A stretch of 64,000 bases of DNA from Terfezia claveryi. Lineage: Eukaryota > Ascomycota > Pezizomycetes > Pezizales > Pezizaceae. The DNA is taken from positions 1 to 64,000 of the forward strand of contig WHUX01000145.1 in the NCBI GenBank assembly GCA_015179025.1, in the 5' to 3' direction. A program made the position numbers and the translations under genes. How positions within the stretch are numbered: position 1 is the stretch's first letter; each line of letters begins with the position of its first letter. Positions 45,741 to 55,989 of the stretch are shown piece after piece. The notes beneath the pieces were generated by a model. That model saw only the letters and a program-made list of their open reading frames with translations. It was not told where the DNA came from and searched no databases.

Positions 45741-46611
45741 TAGCTCCTTTACCTAATTATCTACAATCATCTCTACACGAGATATCTAGGTCTATTTATG
45801 TATCTACATTGGAATATTTGACACCCCTTTTGGTTGCATGTATCACGCTGATCCACATAGTCTTGCTGCTTATGCTATAGAGCTAGGTTGAGAATACTGG
45901 ATAATAACGGGTAAAACTCCTGAGTAGCACGAACCAAAACACAGTGCCCCTGAATATATTAAATCCGATGCTGGTGTCAATATTGTCCGCCATATATCGA
46001 GCTCTATAAGCTATGATACTGTAGTGACAACTTTCCGTAGATCCATCGGAGCTTCGAGTTAAGAATCCGGTGACTCGGCGCTACTTGACACTGGGTTTTT
46101 TCTAAAGGTTTATAGCGTCGGAAAAAAGTCTCAGTGGTTTATGCTCATGGAGTATAATGAAAACATGGATTGTATGCTAATTCTCAAATGAGTGGACGGG
46201 AAGACATAGTCACCCAACAAATAACAGGTTACGCTGAGAAAGAAAACAAAGAAAAAAGAACCCCCCACTACTCTCTTTAAGCACCCACTTTTCGTCCTTT
46301 TTAACCTAAACCTCTACAACCTAGAAATGAAGGGGAACATTCACTCATTGCTTTGTTGCATGGCGATTATTAGGTTGGGTTTGTACATATACATCTACGG
46401 GCGTTTGGGTTGTGGAGTGGAGGAAGACGCTATACGTTCATCTCATATCTATATCAAAAGGGTTATTCATTAACATTGTCTGATAAAGGCTGTTTACTAC
46501 GGAAGGAAGTGTCGGTTATACCATTTATAAAAACTTATCCAGCAACCACATCCTTCTTCACAATCCCTCCATTACTCACCATTATCAACTAAAAAACCCT
46601 GACGTTCACTC
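45741..46611. other. No supported gene
   Basis: Transition from AT-rich to normal composition. Short frames only. It includes the sequence downstream of the gene ending at 46612. Confidence 0.35.
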
Positions 46612-47200
46612 TCAAGCCTCCACATTTTTGCGAGCATTCACTAGACCCATAGCATGCTGCACTTTACATCTTACTTCATGATGAACCTCTCTCACAAAAG
46701 CCAACGTCAGGTTTGACTCGAGCCTTGCCTCGGATTCTTTGATTGATTCCGTGATTAAATTCCGCATCTCCTGTTGGTTCTTGTCGATTTTTTTGTCCAC
46801 GTGGTCTCTGGATTCGAACATCTACAGGCGTATTAGTGGAATGAAAACCATGCAAGTTTCATAATTACAGCGAAGACATACTGCTCCAAAGCCAACAACG
46901 ATTAATCCTAAACTGACCCTAACACCCCATTTAACCCAACCATCAACCTTGGAATCAACCTTGTCAAGTCTCTGATCGAATTTGTCAAATCTGTCGTTAA
47001 TTTGGTTGAACCCGGCATCGACCTTCGAACCCAATGCAGCATATGCCTTGTAAACAGTTAGCATATCTCGAAGTTAATATTCAATTACTAGGTCTTACCT
47101 TCTCTAGCTTGCTGAGTCTATTGTGAATATGAGTGTTCACGGAAACTTCTTCGCAACTCTCCTCCGGATCTGGATCTGAGTCGGTATTCGTCTTCCCAAG
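46612..47200 (-). CDS. Small coiled-coil protein with one membrane helix, three or more exons
   Basis: Minus strand. The 5'-most visible exon is about 47200-47099 (TDSDPDPEESCEEVSVNT, ending HIHNRLSKLEK). Intron 47098-47047 (52 bp) has GTAAGA, branch GCTAAC and acceptor AAG. Exon 47046-46882 reads AYAALGSKVDAGFNQINDRF, DKFDQRLDKVDSKVDGW and then the hydrophobic VSLGLIVVGFGA. Intron 46881-46822 (60 bp) has GTATGT, CTAAT and TAG. Exon 46821-46612 reads MFESRDHVDKKIDKNQQEMR through to KNVEA. Both introns keep phase 0, so this is a real gene model. Heptad-like repeats suggest a coiled coil flanking one TM helix. The first exon is not found; an acceptor with ACTAAC branch near 47200 implies more upstream. 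Family not recognised. Confidence 0.7.
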
Positions 47201-47261
47201 TTGTTAGTACCAGTTAAAACTAGGTAAGGCTGTTTGAACATCCTGATATGGCAACATTCCC

Positions 47262-47360
47262 TAGGCTTGGGGGTACCAGTTTGAACCCAGAACCGTCCCC
47301 GTGCCCAGACCGATTTATTTGAGTGGTAGCTCAAAACCAGTAGCACACCGTGCTATATCA
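47262..47360 (-). repeat. tRNA-like promoter sequence, possible SINE fragment
   Basis: On the minus strand TAGCACGGTGTGCTA resembles an A box, and GGGTTCAAACTGG about 55 bp later resembles a B box. No tRNA cloverleaf can be drawn. Weak. Confidence 0.25.
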
Positions 47361-47394
47361 GTTTATTCATTATTTAGTAGATTGAATTATGTCA

Positions 47395-47736
47395 TCACCG
47401 TTCAGCCGCGTGGATAATGTGGAATACCTCCGATAGATCCTGGGGAAAGTTGATGACATGGACCTTTCCACCCTTGTACTGACCATATCCGCGGACTTTG
47501 TAGATACGGATTACTGGATGGATAGTTGCTAACAACATAGCCTCTAGTGGGGACGGTTTGCCTAGTATCAGAAGGTCAGCGGGAATGGCCCCTGGAGACA
47601 TATCATTCTCTGCGCTGAATTTATGGACATCACTCCATGTGGGTAGTGATAGTTCTCGCTTACACTGGGCACAATAAGTACGTCCATCAATTGGGTATAC
47701 CTTCATACTAATACCCACTTCCTCATAAATGTGCAT
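47395..47736 (-). pseudogene. Helitron-type DUF6570 fragment, 113 aa
   Basis: ATG-to-stop frame reading YCAQCKRELSLPTWSD, then MSPGAIPADLLILGKPSPLE, then HPVIRIYKVRGYGQYKGGKV and HVINFPQDLSE. This matches the DUF6570 region found N-terminal of the helicase in eukaryotic Helitron Rep/helicase proteins (LTxxEExLIARxHPxxxVxK ... GHVINFPQD). The CxxC at the start is a zinc-binding remnant. The large Rep and helicase parts are missing, so the fragment cannot drive rolling-circle transposition. Naming of the domain is from memory of the family. Confidence 0.65.
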
Positions 47737-47831
47737 TCGCCTAGATTAATTTTTCCCAAACTACCTGCGAAAGCATTAAGTGTACTCCATATGGAGTCAA
47801 TTGGGTTTTCTTGGTTTCCTTGCTCTTGCTA

Positions 47832-48170
47832 TTACCCTCGACGTTGGTGTGGTCGAGGTTGGTATAGTCGAGGTAGGTGTGGTTGAGGTTGGTGTGGTGA
47901 GTGAAGAGACGTTGATTGACTGCGGCGTAATCGTCGGTTAAGTGATGGCGGTTCTGAGGATTCTGAGGATGCAAGGAATTGCGGAGAATGCGCTCTTGGC
48001 TGAGTAGGGGACACCTGTACAGATTGGGACTGTCGAGGAGGTGTACGCACAGGAGATTGGCTTCGACCCTGAGCCGGAGATGGTGATCTAGCCCTTGATT
48101 GAGCATTTTGCGCCCTGGGTCTTCTTTGTCGGCTGCGAGTACTCATTTCTGGAACGCTGCCTTGTTTCAT
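47832..48170 (-). CDS. Arg/Ser/Pro-rich ORF upstream of the DUF6570 fragment
   Basis: MSTRSRQRRPRAQNAQSRAR (ATG at 48146; an earlier ATG at 48170 is also in frame), followed by SPSPAQGRSQSPVRTPPRQS. It is low-complexity and basic, like the disordered N termini of fungal Helitron-encoded proteins. It ends in frame short of the DUF6570 ORF; the intervening 47741-47831 may be an intron or the frame is broken. Probably the 5' part of the same decayed Helitron gene. Confidence 0.4.
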   Translation of the reverse strand: MKQGSVPEMSTRSRQRRPRAQNAQSRARSPSPAQGRSQSPVRTPPRQSQSVQVSPTQPRAHSPQFLASSESSEPPSLNRRLRRSQSTSLHSPHQPQPHLPRLYQPRPHQRRG

Positions 48171-48694
48171 ACTCGTTTCACCTAGTTGAAGAAGTCAGCA
48201 ATTTACTCGACGGTGGGGCTATAGTCGTTACTTACAGTCCGCTTGATGATATGCTTCGACTGACACGGATCACTGGTCTTCATCTTGTCTCCAGTTTGGG
48301 TAAGGGTCCAGAACGTTGGATCATATTTACCATAGCACCAACTGCAAAGCACGGGATTCACTTAAAGTCACGGGGCAAAAGTGTTGCAATTTAGTAGATG
48401 CGCAAAACAGTACTAACGAAGCCCCTTTCGTAAATCCTGGGTCTTGTATCTGATTTATTACGCTACGATAACTATATGTACAGCTACACAATAATAGTCA
48501 TAACCGTAGCGGATTACATAGGGTCTGTAAGTATCGGTTCGACTGGATGGATGGCTGCCCAAGCTCATCGTTTCAAATGGCACAACAATTACCCGACTTC
48601 GACGTTTTGGCCTCACCAACGCAGCGATAGAAACTCGCAAAATGCAAAATATGTAGAGCACAGCCTCCAACGATACCGTATGTAAACGTTTGTT

Positions 48695-48882
48695 ATGCTT
48701 AGAAATTTGGTCCGAGTACTAACACAAACTAGCGAAAAGAACACCATTGCTCGCATCCACAATTCACGGCTATCTGACGAAACGCTCCGCCTAGAGCCAT
48801 TCTACAACATACAAGATGAAGAAATTGAGGGTTTTCCGGAGACGAGTGGGGACATTACCAGATTGAATGGTAAGTGAAGTTT
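48695..48882 (+). pseudogene. Small conserved-motif exon fragment
   Basis: Plus-strand frame with NTIARIHNSRLSDETLRLEP, then FYNIQDEEIEGFPETSGDI and TRLNG, directly followed by a GTAAGT donor at 48871. The pattern (L.PLxN..T...I..FP.T...I..LN) resembles the N-terminal coiled-coil module of a family of small fungal proteins. No continuing exon is seen because the opposite-strand gene ends at 48904. Annotated as a fragment. Confidence 0.35.
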
Positions 48883-48903
48883 GGTTACCCAAGGCAAATG
48901 TAG

Positions 48904-49356
48904 CTAAAAACTGAATAGCTGGTGTGAATGCGCTACTGCGTCCTCTGGTGATTTCACACAATCCAAATATTTTTCTGCCTTTTTCAAAAACTCCCCCATG
49001 GGTTTTGTATTTCCTTTCAGAGCTTTCATCGTAGACTCTGCCCCTTCTACGATGACCATTTGAGTCGCTTTAAACCCCGCATCCATCTTTGTTTCGATAC
49101 GGTTAACCTCTGTCATGATCGCTTTAAACCCCGCATCCATCTCGAGCCTGATGTTGATTATCCCTTCTTTCAATTCATCCTTGGTGTTCTTGCCTCCATA
49201 TGCTTCGTTGGCAATGACCATGGTAGTAGAACCAAAACCAGCAGCAAGAGTTTCATGCTGATAAATATCATCTACGAAACAAGATGCTTTATCGATTTCC
49301 ATAGGTTTCTGGAACAAAAACCCACTAACAATCCTTCTTCCTACTTGGGCAGCCAT
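48904..49356 (-). CDS. Unrecognised 150-aa coiled-coil protein
   Basis: Intact ATG-to-stop frame: MAAQVGRRIVSGFLFQKPME, a middle with LKEGIINIRLEMDAGFKAIM, TEVNRIETKMDAGFKATQMV and a C terminus ending AHSHQLFSF. Two copies of (K/E)MDAGFKA spaced 18 residues and heptad-like hydrophobics suggest a coiled coil. The DAGF phrase also occurs in the gene at 46612-47200 (VDAGFNQI), so the two may be distantly related. No signal peptide and no catalytic motif are seen. Confidence 0.6.
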   Translation of the reverse strand: MAAQVGRRIVSGFLFQKPMEIDKASCFVDDIYQHETLAAGFGSTTMVIANEAYGGKNTKDELKEGIINIRLEMDAGFKAIMTEVNRIETKMDAGFKATQMVIVEGAESTMKALKGNTKPMGEFLKKAEKYLDCVKSPEDAVAHSHQLFSF

Positions 49357-49860
49357 CGTTGTGAGGTATTTGTTATCGAGCCCGAAACCTAGAAACTAAC
49401 TCAGCTGTACTTTCTTTTCTTTCTTTCTGCCCGCACGCCGTGTGCGGCTCCGCACCTACCGACCGTTTCGTTCACTTGGGCGTGGATTGTTGTGCGTGGT
49501 TGTAATGCGTGGAGGTTGTAGAGAGACAGAAAAATAAAAGGTGTGGGTGCTTAAATATGCATGTCAGCGAGCGCCAAGTAAAGTCGCTGTTTTATCAGGC
49601 GTCAATTGATGTCCGTGGGGTTTGATGTCTGGTCAGCGGCACCTGTCCAGGTGGCACCGGTACTTCTGCTTCACCAGAATTTATGACTCGGGGGATGTAC
49701 TGGGTCACTTTTCGCTGATGGGCAGCTGGACACACAGTAGAGGGTAACCCTCGGCAACAAGTTCACTAGGCTACTGCCACTCACCCACTATTCAGGTCGC
49801 AATAAAAATAAATAAATCTTTTTCCTCAATAACATAATAGTCGTCGACAAACATTTTGGT
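49357..49860. other. Intergenic region
   Basis: Promoter side of the 48904-49356 gene and 3' side of the 49983-51280 gene. No gene seen. Confidence 0.35.
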
Positions 49861-49863
49861 TTC

Positions 49864-49970
49864 CTATTCCTTCCGAGAAACCGACCGTGAAACCGACCGT
49901 GAAACCGACCGTGAATTTTAGTTTCCCATTCCTTCCGAGAAACCGACCGAGAAACCGACCGTGACATAAG
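49864..49970 (+). repeat. GAAACCGACCGT 12-bp minisatellite
   Basis: Two clusters of GAGAAACCGACCGTGAAACC separated by TTAGTTTCCCATTCC. Confidence 0.85.
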
Positions 49971-49982
49971 AAAACCCACTCC

Positions 49983-51280
49983 TCAGGCAACCACCGTAAC
50001 ATCCTTCTTCACAATACCTCCAACGCTCAACACGGCATAAATGCAATCTACCAGAATTGAATAATCCTTCATCCACCGCTCTTTCTCTTGTTCCATTCCT
50101 TCAAATAGTAAATGAATCTTCTGTGTCGTTTCAAAAGATGTTCCATCATACGAGAGCATTCGCCAACTTTCTCCGATTGTAATGAAACCGTACACCTTGC
50201 CTGCACCATTATTGTCTCTCATATCTTTCAGTGAGAGCAAGCACTGCTTTATCGCCTCTGCAAGAGATGATCTCTTTGCTTCGATAATAAGGACAAAGTT
50301 CCGTTCCATTATCGAAATCAGGTCTATGACAACAAATTCTTCCTTGCCACCTGTTTCAGAATCTGTCGAGACGATTTCTTTCTCCCTTCGTAAGAGTATA
50401 TTGCGACCCGTAAAGCGTTTGACACTGGAGATTATGGGGCCTATGGTATAAAGCACCAAATCACTAATATTGGCTTCGTTAAAATCTGGGTTCAACTCGG
50501 GATAGCCTTCGATATCAAGATATTGTACTATTGCGTCATACACTTTTTCCTTGATATTTAAGATGGCATCTGCTCCAGGCCTTACACACTCTTGCTGAGC
50601 TGTTGCCAACATGTTGTTAACTGGAACCGCGGAAGATACGAATGTTTCCACTATAAAGCCTAATCTCTTCTCTGTGTCTAACAAAGACATGTTCGAATAC
50701 GAAGTAAACCATTTCAACTTTCGTTTCTTCTGATTCTTGTTATCTCTATTGCCAACCATCATGTAAGATAGAGTCCTATCGACCGATTTTAACTGATTAA
50801 CTCGTATCCAAGTTAAAATAATGACAATAACCTACCGTTCACTGTCAGATAATATATCTGTTGTTTCTATGTCGGGAACCTGGGTCAACTTCGAATATGA
50901 TGTCTTCCCCTTCATTTTTTGCTTCGTAGAGTCATCTTTCATTTCTAACTGACCGATCAGTCTCTTTATCAGATCCGACATCTCATCGGGGCCTTTTTTC
51001 ATTGAAAAATACTTACTTAATGAATTGACTGACAGTTTGCGGTCGTAAATTGTACCGAAGGGACCGATAGGAAGCGTAGAAGTTCTATAGAATAATATCC
51101 CGGAGCCGAAAGACTGGCGCGGGTGACCGTTAATCAGATAGAAGAGCGCCCGTTTCACACGATTGAAATGCATCACGTAAAGCGCATCAAAACACCGAAC
51201 GCCAGCATCAGTTCGTTCGACAGACTCCTTGCCAGAACCAACCGAGAACAAGTTCCGCTCTGTTAGTAGCTCTGTTAGTA
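49983..51280 (-). CDS. PD-(D/E)XK nuclease-like protein, at least two exons
   Basis: Upstream exon 51280(or earlier)-50824 reads ERNLFSVGSGKESVERTDAG, VRCFDALYVMHFNRVKRAL and ends DIETTDILSDSE. Intron 50823-50764 region (60 bp) has GTAGGT, TTAAC and GATAG and splices in frame into TLSYMMVGNRDN. The last exon, to 49983, ends KKDVTVVA. Counting from the ATG at 50762, EEFVVIDLISIMERNFVLII is followed by E161-A-K163 and Q173, the D...ExK...Q layout of PD-(D/E)XK nucleases. Such domains occur in fungal crinkler-like and other nuclease families, so function in DNA cleavage or as a secreted/intracellular effector is possible. The 5' end is unresolved: no ATG precedes 51280 in frame, and a CTACTAACAG pair near 51250-51275 suggests another intron. 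The two visible exons are free of stops. Confidence 0.65.
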
Positions 51281-51419
51281 GAGGGGTATATATACAAATG
51301 CCAAGGTGGCTGAGAACTAAAGAGAGGAGAAAACTGGCATACAGAATAAAGGTCAAACTCACGGTCAATATACTATTGAAGAACTATACTGGCGATGATG
51401 TGAAAAACGAATCCGAGTG

Positions 51420-52029
51420 ATGGCCTTAGCTAAACAAGCTTTTACTGCGTCAGTACCAAGAGCGTGGGATCGAGGCTAGTCAGTACTGCGGAGAGCTATT
51501 CAAGCTTGGCCTGTATTGTCTACGGCTTTCTGGCTGAAACCGAACAGGAGACGGAAGACAGGAGCGAGACACCGTGGGTTCTCGCGGGGGCAGCTCAAGT
51601 GGGTTTGTAGTGTTCAGATTTCCAGCTGGGTCCCGTAGAAGGGGAATATTCAACGGACCAGGGAGGCGTGAGTTCGCCAGACTGAGATATTTTTCCAGCA
51701 AATTTGGACAGGAGGAAGAAAGTATACGACTCTATGGGGGCCCTCAAAGAAGCTTAAGAGAGTCCACCGAACGCTGCAGGCTCAAATCAGAGGAAAAAGA
51801 GTATTGTAGAGAATATAGACCACCAAGGTGGAGCAGACGGAGCCCAACGCGAGGCTCGACAGAGGTCCTTTTCAGGGTGGGTTCAAAACGAAAAATCTCT
51901 GATGATGAGACGATGAAGCTCCGCAAGAACCTTATATACAAAATTCCCCATAATGCCAAGCTCCGCCGAATTACCCTTTTTAGTAAATGCATCGTCAGGA
52001 GCGCGTCAGTTCCGCATTGGGCAACTTGA
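51420..52029. other. No supported gene
   Basis: An Arg/Ser-rich frame runs 51574-52029 on the plus strand but has no ATG at its start and no motif. Could be the promoter and leader of the opposite-strand nuclease-like gene. Confidence 0.35.
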
Positions 52030-52180
52030 GTCAGTACACATCGCAGTCTGACTATAGTGAAGCTATCAACTTGGTAGAACCCTCTCTATAGTGAAACCTG
52101 GCTATAGTGAAGAGATTGGCCGGATTTCTGCACTTCATTATATATAGCATTATAGCCAGGTTTACTTGTATAACGGATGG
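52030..52180. mobile_element. Miniature TIR element of about 145 bp
   Basis: TACACATCGCAGTCTGACTA at the left and the complement of TACAAGTAAACCTGGCTATA at the right, with internal repeats of CTATAGTGAA(G/A). Pogo/Fot1-like appearance; no coding sequence. Confidence 0.5.
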
Positions 52181-52655
52181 CAAAAATCTTACAATTTTCT
52201 GCTATTTTAAGATTGAACCATTCTAATATGGGTAGTATCTCCACTCCATTCAAGTATACCCAACACTTGGATAGAGCATAGCCCCACTCCCAAAAGTATA
52301 GTATTTGTAATAGGTATCTTCTCCGCCCGACAAAGTATCAAGTATTTATTATATCAGAGTAATTTTGGTGAAAACTGAAGGCCACAGCCCTAAATCATCC
52401 GGATTCTGCTACACCGAGTTCCGTTGACTATTGGTGTCGGAGCCTAAATCCCTCACAGACATAGGAACCGGCACCTAGTATGTATGAAACCAACAACATT
52501 TCAGAGTCGAAGGGCGACTCCTTCAAATCCAATCGATAGGTCTTAAGTATGGGCTAGACTGTCTCATCAACCAGTCTGTCCACAGAAAAAAGTTTTATTT
52601 CTCGTTATAACAATGACCCGCTTGGATTTAATAACTAGAATATTCTTATTTTTTT
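52181..52655. other. No supported gene
   Basis: Mixed composition; nothing recognised. Confidence 0.35.
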
Positions 52656-52659
52656 GCTT

Positions 52660-52740
52660 AGTCACCATACATATGCTTGTAACAAGAGAAGCGCCTTGCC
52701 ATATTGGGATGTTTATCGATAAGAAATAACCCCACACGAT
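52660..52740. repeat. Internal fragment related to the pogo-like MITE
   Basis: ATGCTTGTAACAAGAGAAGC and TTTATCGATAAGAAATAACCCC resemble 25715-25795 (TTATAGCAAGAG ... TTATCGATAAGAAAAACCCC). No terminal repeats are left. Confidence 0.45.
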
Positions 52741-52775
52741 CCCGTGAAGCAACGTATGAGTTGAATCTATAGTAA

Positions 52776-54175
52776 TGTTCTGGTCCGTTCCGGGATTCCA
52801 GGCCATACCGGTATGGACTGGGCCGTTGCGAGATTGCCGGGCCGTTGCGGAATGAATATATGCGCACTCCAACAACTGTTCTGCACAACTACAGCGACAC
52901 TCTCATACCGCATGTAGTAAATACCAAATTCCAATATTGGGGTTATTTTATAGCAGCCCATTTAATTAAACCAAGAACAAAGGGATAGAGCAAAAGTAAT
53001 TAAACATCATGAGGTGATAAAGCGCAAGTGGTATAGAGCACGGCGATACAGATACCACTTGAGTAATAACCGTGACTGTTGAACTTTGGCCGGCTTACAA
53101 AACCTCTTACCTATACCAGAACAATGGCAGTTATATATGTCGTTCGAAGCTTTAAAGGCCAACATTGAGGATTGGTTAGTACATGAAAAATCCATTTCAC
53201 AGTGACAGCTAACGATATCGCTCGAGTCCTATTTCAATACATATGACTCGCGACTTCGAGCTAATAAACAGGTCGATGACAACATCAAAATCCGTTTATT
53301 GAATCCTCAACATATTTGTATACCACCTTCAAACTCACATTCAAACTAACAGCATTGACTCCAGCAACATATTCCCACAAACCTACTCACGCACATGTCG
53401 GACTCCTCATATTATCTGATATTTAATTACTTGCCCTTTGTTCTTTATTTTATTAGGTAACTTGCTATAACGTAATTTTAATATTGGATATACTTCTATT
53501 TGGTATTTACTATGTGTGTCAGTGGAGTTGTCGCTGTGGTATTGTAGAATCATTGTGGTATTGTAGAAACTATACCCCGTCGCTGTGGCATTGAAAACGT
53601 TTCACCAAAGTTTTAATTCCACAACGGCCTGGGTGGGCCGTTCCGGAATGGCATATATATTCACACATTATATGCACACTCTAAGCATATTAATGAAACC
53701 AGATAGCGCAAGTGATTAAACACCAAATAAAGAGACAAATAGAACTTAGATATGAGGAGTCCGACATGTGCGTAAGTAGCTAGACTATTGTGAATTGTTG
53801 CCGCAACCACCAAGCATTGTGTAATTCCTCCTTCAACAGGAAGGTTCAGCAATTAATGGATTGATTGAGTAGAGGGTTGAGAAAGCGAAGCTTCTTTTAT
53901 ACCTCTCATATTATTTAGTTACTTGTGCTCTATCTCTTTGTTCTTGTTTAATTAAGTAACTTGTTATAAAGTAACTGTAATATTACATACTACTATTTTG
54001 TATTTACTACGTATGATATTGGAGTGTCGCCTAGTATTGTAGAACCGTTGTGGTATTGTAGAAGTCACTGTGGCATCGAAAACCTTTGACCAAAATTTTA
54101 ATTCGGCAATGGCCTGGGCCGTTGCGGAATCCAGGCCGTTCCGGTATGGCCTGAATCCCGGAACGGACCAGAACA
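52776..54175. mobile_element. Compound foldback element, two units fused head to tail
   Basis: Outer ends are inverted: TGTTCTGGTCCGTTCCGGGA at 52776 and its complement ending at 54175. Both carry CCATACCGG/CCGGTATGG and GGCCGTTGCGGAAT palindromic blocks. At about 53620-53660 a right end (ACAACGGCCTGG) is joined to a left end (GGGCCGTTCCGGAATGGCAT). The right-arm interior is duplicated directly: 53435-53640 matches 53935-54125. There is no coding sequence. Confidence 0.75.
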
Positions 54176-54334
54176 TATATCTAGTCTCAGCATAGCGGGT
54201 CTTGAGCACCAAAAAAGGCAGTTATGGGCAAACTACCTACTTCGAAGTGGAGCAGGGTGTCCCTTTTGTACTGTGTAGGTAGGTAGATAGATTCTATCGT
54301 CTTGTTTTGTTAACCCAGAACCCGCATGGGCTAG

Positions 54335-54540
54335 AGACTAGCCCACAAGGGTGCCTTGCCCCTCGGGAGGGCATCTCAACCTGTGTGGGCTACCAGTATA
54401 TCCCTATGGAGAGAAGCTATATCCACACGGGCTGAGATGCCCTTACGGGGAGGAATTATGCCCACACGGGATGCGATGCCCCTACGGAGACAAAACATGC
54501 CCAAGAGGACTTTGCGTCCATATACCCAAAATCCACCTGT
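54335..54540 (+). repeat. 42-bp tandem repeat encoding a Cys-Pro-Tyr-Gly pattern
   Basis: Three units of about 42 bp (CCCTTACGGGGAGGAATTAT / GCCCACACGGGATGCGATG). One frame reads YPYGEKLYPHGLRCPYGEEL then CPHGMRCPYGDKTCPRG, but it starts without an ATG and there is no sign of splicing, so it is annotated as repeat DNA, possibly a gene remnant. Confidence 0.6.
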
Positions 54541-54619
54541 GCTTATTGGAATGGATTCCAACCCAGTTCCATACGGCACCCAAGGGGCTCCGCGACCACA
54601 GATAATTGCAACATGCTAG

Positions 54620-54930
54620 GCCTAAGAAGAAGTGACTACGCTAGTAGGTTTAGTGCCAATTTACTGCGGTGGGAGACCCCGTGGGAAAGTCTCCCACCGC
54701 AGCACACATTGGGTATTTAGAATTTTTGACTACTTCTTTCGGTATCATTGGATGGTTTCCTTTTTGAGAAATCACACAGGTAGTCCTTTTTTGGCCCATA
54801 CCTTTTCGGGTATCTCTCAGCTACCTTTTTTGTCACTAAGCTAGTACTATCTTGTTCTCGTGCCCAGACTCATAATTATGCTTAGCGCTCCAATAAGAGC
54901 CTCTATCAGGGTAGTGCAACCAGACTACAA
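54620..54930 (+). repeat. Dispersed repeat H, copy 2 (best preserved)
   Basis: GTGACTACGCTAG, then the perfect hairpin CTGCGGTGGGAGAC ... GTCTCCCACCGCAG (54664-54702), then the core shared with 31200-31350. Ends near CAACCAGACTA. Confidence 0.85.
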
Positions 54931-55092
54931 TAAGAGAGCCTGCTCCGAACCGGCGCAGAATGCCAAGCTTTGCGCTAGTAGCTCCGGGTGCATTATGTTA
55001 GAAAACAGTACAGTTAGTTAGTAAACACCTTACTGTTTTCATCAATCCTGACTGCACAAGTACACTTTGCTCTACTGTGAGGGATCTTCGAT

Positions 55093-55677
55093 ATGCCGAC
55101 AAATACTGCAGACAACTGGGATCCAATTCCAATAACTGCTGAAGAAGCAGTGTGGGAACCACGGGTATTCCTAATCTGCGAGCTATTGCGCAGTAGCAAT
55201 ATGGATGTGAGCTTGTTCTTCACACGACTTATGAGTTCAAAATCAAAACGCCTGAAGGAGAAACAGCGCAGCTTCATAGAGAACAAAGGCTTCGAGAAGG
55301 TATTCGAGGCAATGTTAAGTGTCATGAGTTACAATACAAAAAAGAAGCAGAACTCTACCGCTTCCATATTGGAGTTGAAGCAAAAATTAGGAGTAGGGCT
55401 CTGGCGTGTGATCCAGCAAATCTTGGAATCAGAGATGAAAGCATATAGCAAGCAGCCTGAAGCGGAGTCTCGGAGGCCAGTTCAATCTATTACTCCGGAA
55501 TTAGCAACGGCAAAAACCCTGTGGGAAAAAGCCAACGACACAGGAAAAGGTACAATACATGCTTTCCCAGCTATCCAACCTGGCTTGCCAGTGCAAGGGG
55601 GCGGTCTTGATCGTTTGCGCGCTCGCAGTGCTCATTTGGGGTTTTTAAGCTTTCGAGCTCTCGAACGTGGTCTTTGA
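55093..55677 (+). CDS. Unrecognised 194-aa protein
   Basis: Intact ATG-to-stop frame: MPTNTADNWDPIPITAEEAV, then VFLICELLRSSNMDVSLFFT, a basic helical middle (SKSKRLKEKQRSFIENKGFE) and a Ser/Pro/Gly-rich C terminus ending SFRALERGL. The first 125 residues look like a helical globular domain and the rest is disordered. No signal peptide, TM segment or catalytic motif is seen. I do not recognise the family. A T27 run and hairpins follow it. Confidence 0.5.
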   Translation: MPTNTADNWDPIPITAEEAVWEPRVFLICELLRSSNMDVSLFFTRLMSSKSKRLKEKQRSFIENKGFEKVFEAMLSVMSYNTKKKQNSTASILELKQKLGVGLWRVIQQILESEMKAYSKQPEAESRRPVQSITPELATAKTLWEKANDTGKGTIHAFPAIQPGLPVQGGGLDRLRARSAHLGFLSFRALERGL

Positions 55678-55758
55678 ATGCCTCAGTCGATATGTAATCG
55701 TGGCGCTCGTTCTGTCTTTGTCATTCTTTTGGATTCCCTTTAAAGGCGTTCCTCATTC

Positions 55759-55785
55759 TTTTTTTTTTTTTTTTTTTTTTTTTGG
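55759..55785 (+). repeat. Poly(T) run of about 27
   Basis: Long T homopolymer after the 194-aa ORF. It could be the poly(A) tail of a minus-strand retro-insertion, but no element body is identified to its right. Confidence 0.6.
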
Positions 55786-55989
55786 TGCAGAGAGGCAATG
55801 AGGGGGAAAAGGCGGAGGAGGTATATAAATATATAAATACTTGCAGGTATAAAAGTGAGTGATATTTGAAGTCTACGTCTTCTCACCTGGTACGTTATCG
55901 TGATAGAAAACGGCTCTTCTCGCTAAATAGCTTTTATTCTGCTGTTTACCTCACACCCTCAGCCTAACTTTTCCCGTCATTGCAGTAGC

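Noticed and set aside
51574..52029. 151-aa Arg-rich frame
   Set aside because: Begins at GTG rather than ATG, has no motif, and lies upstream of an opposite-strand gene.
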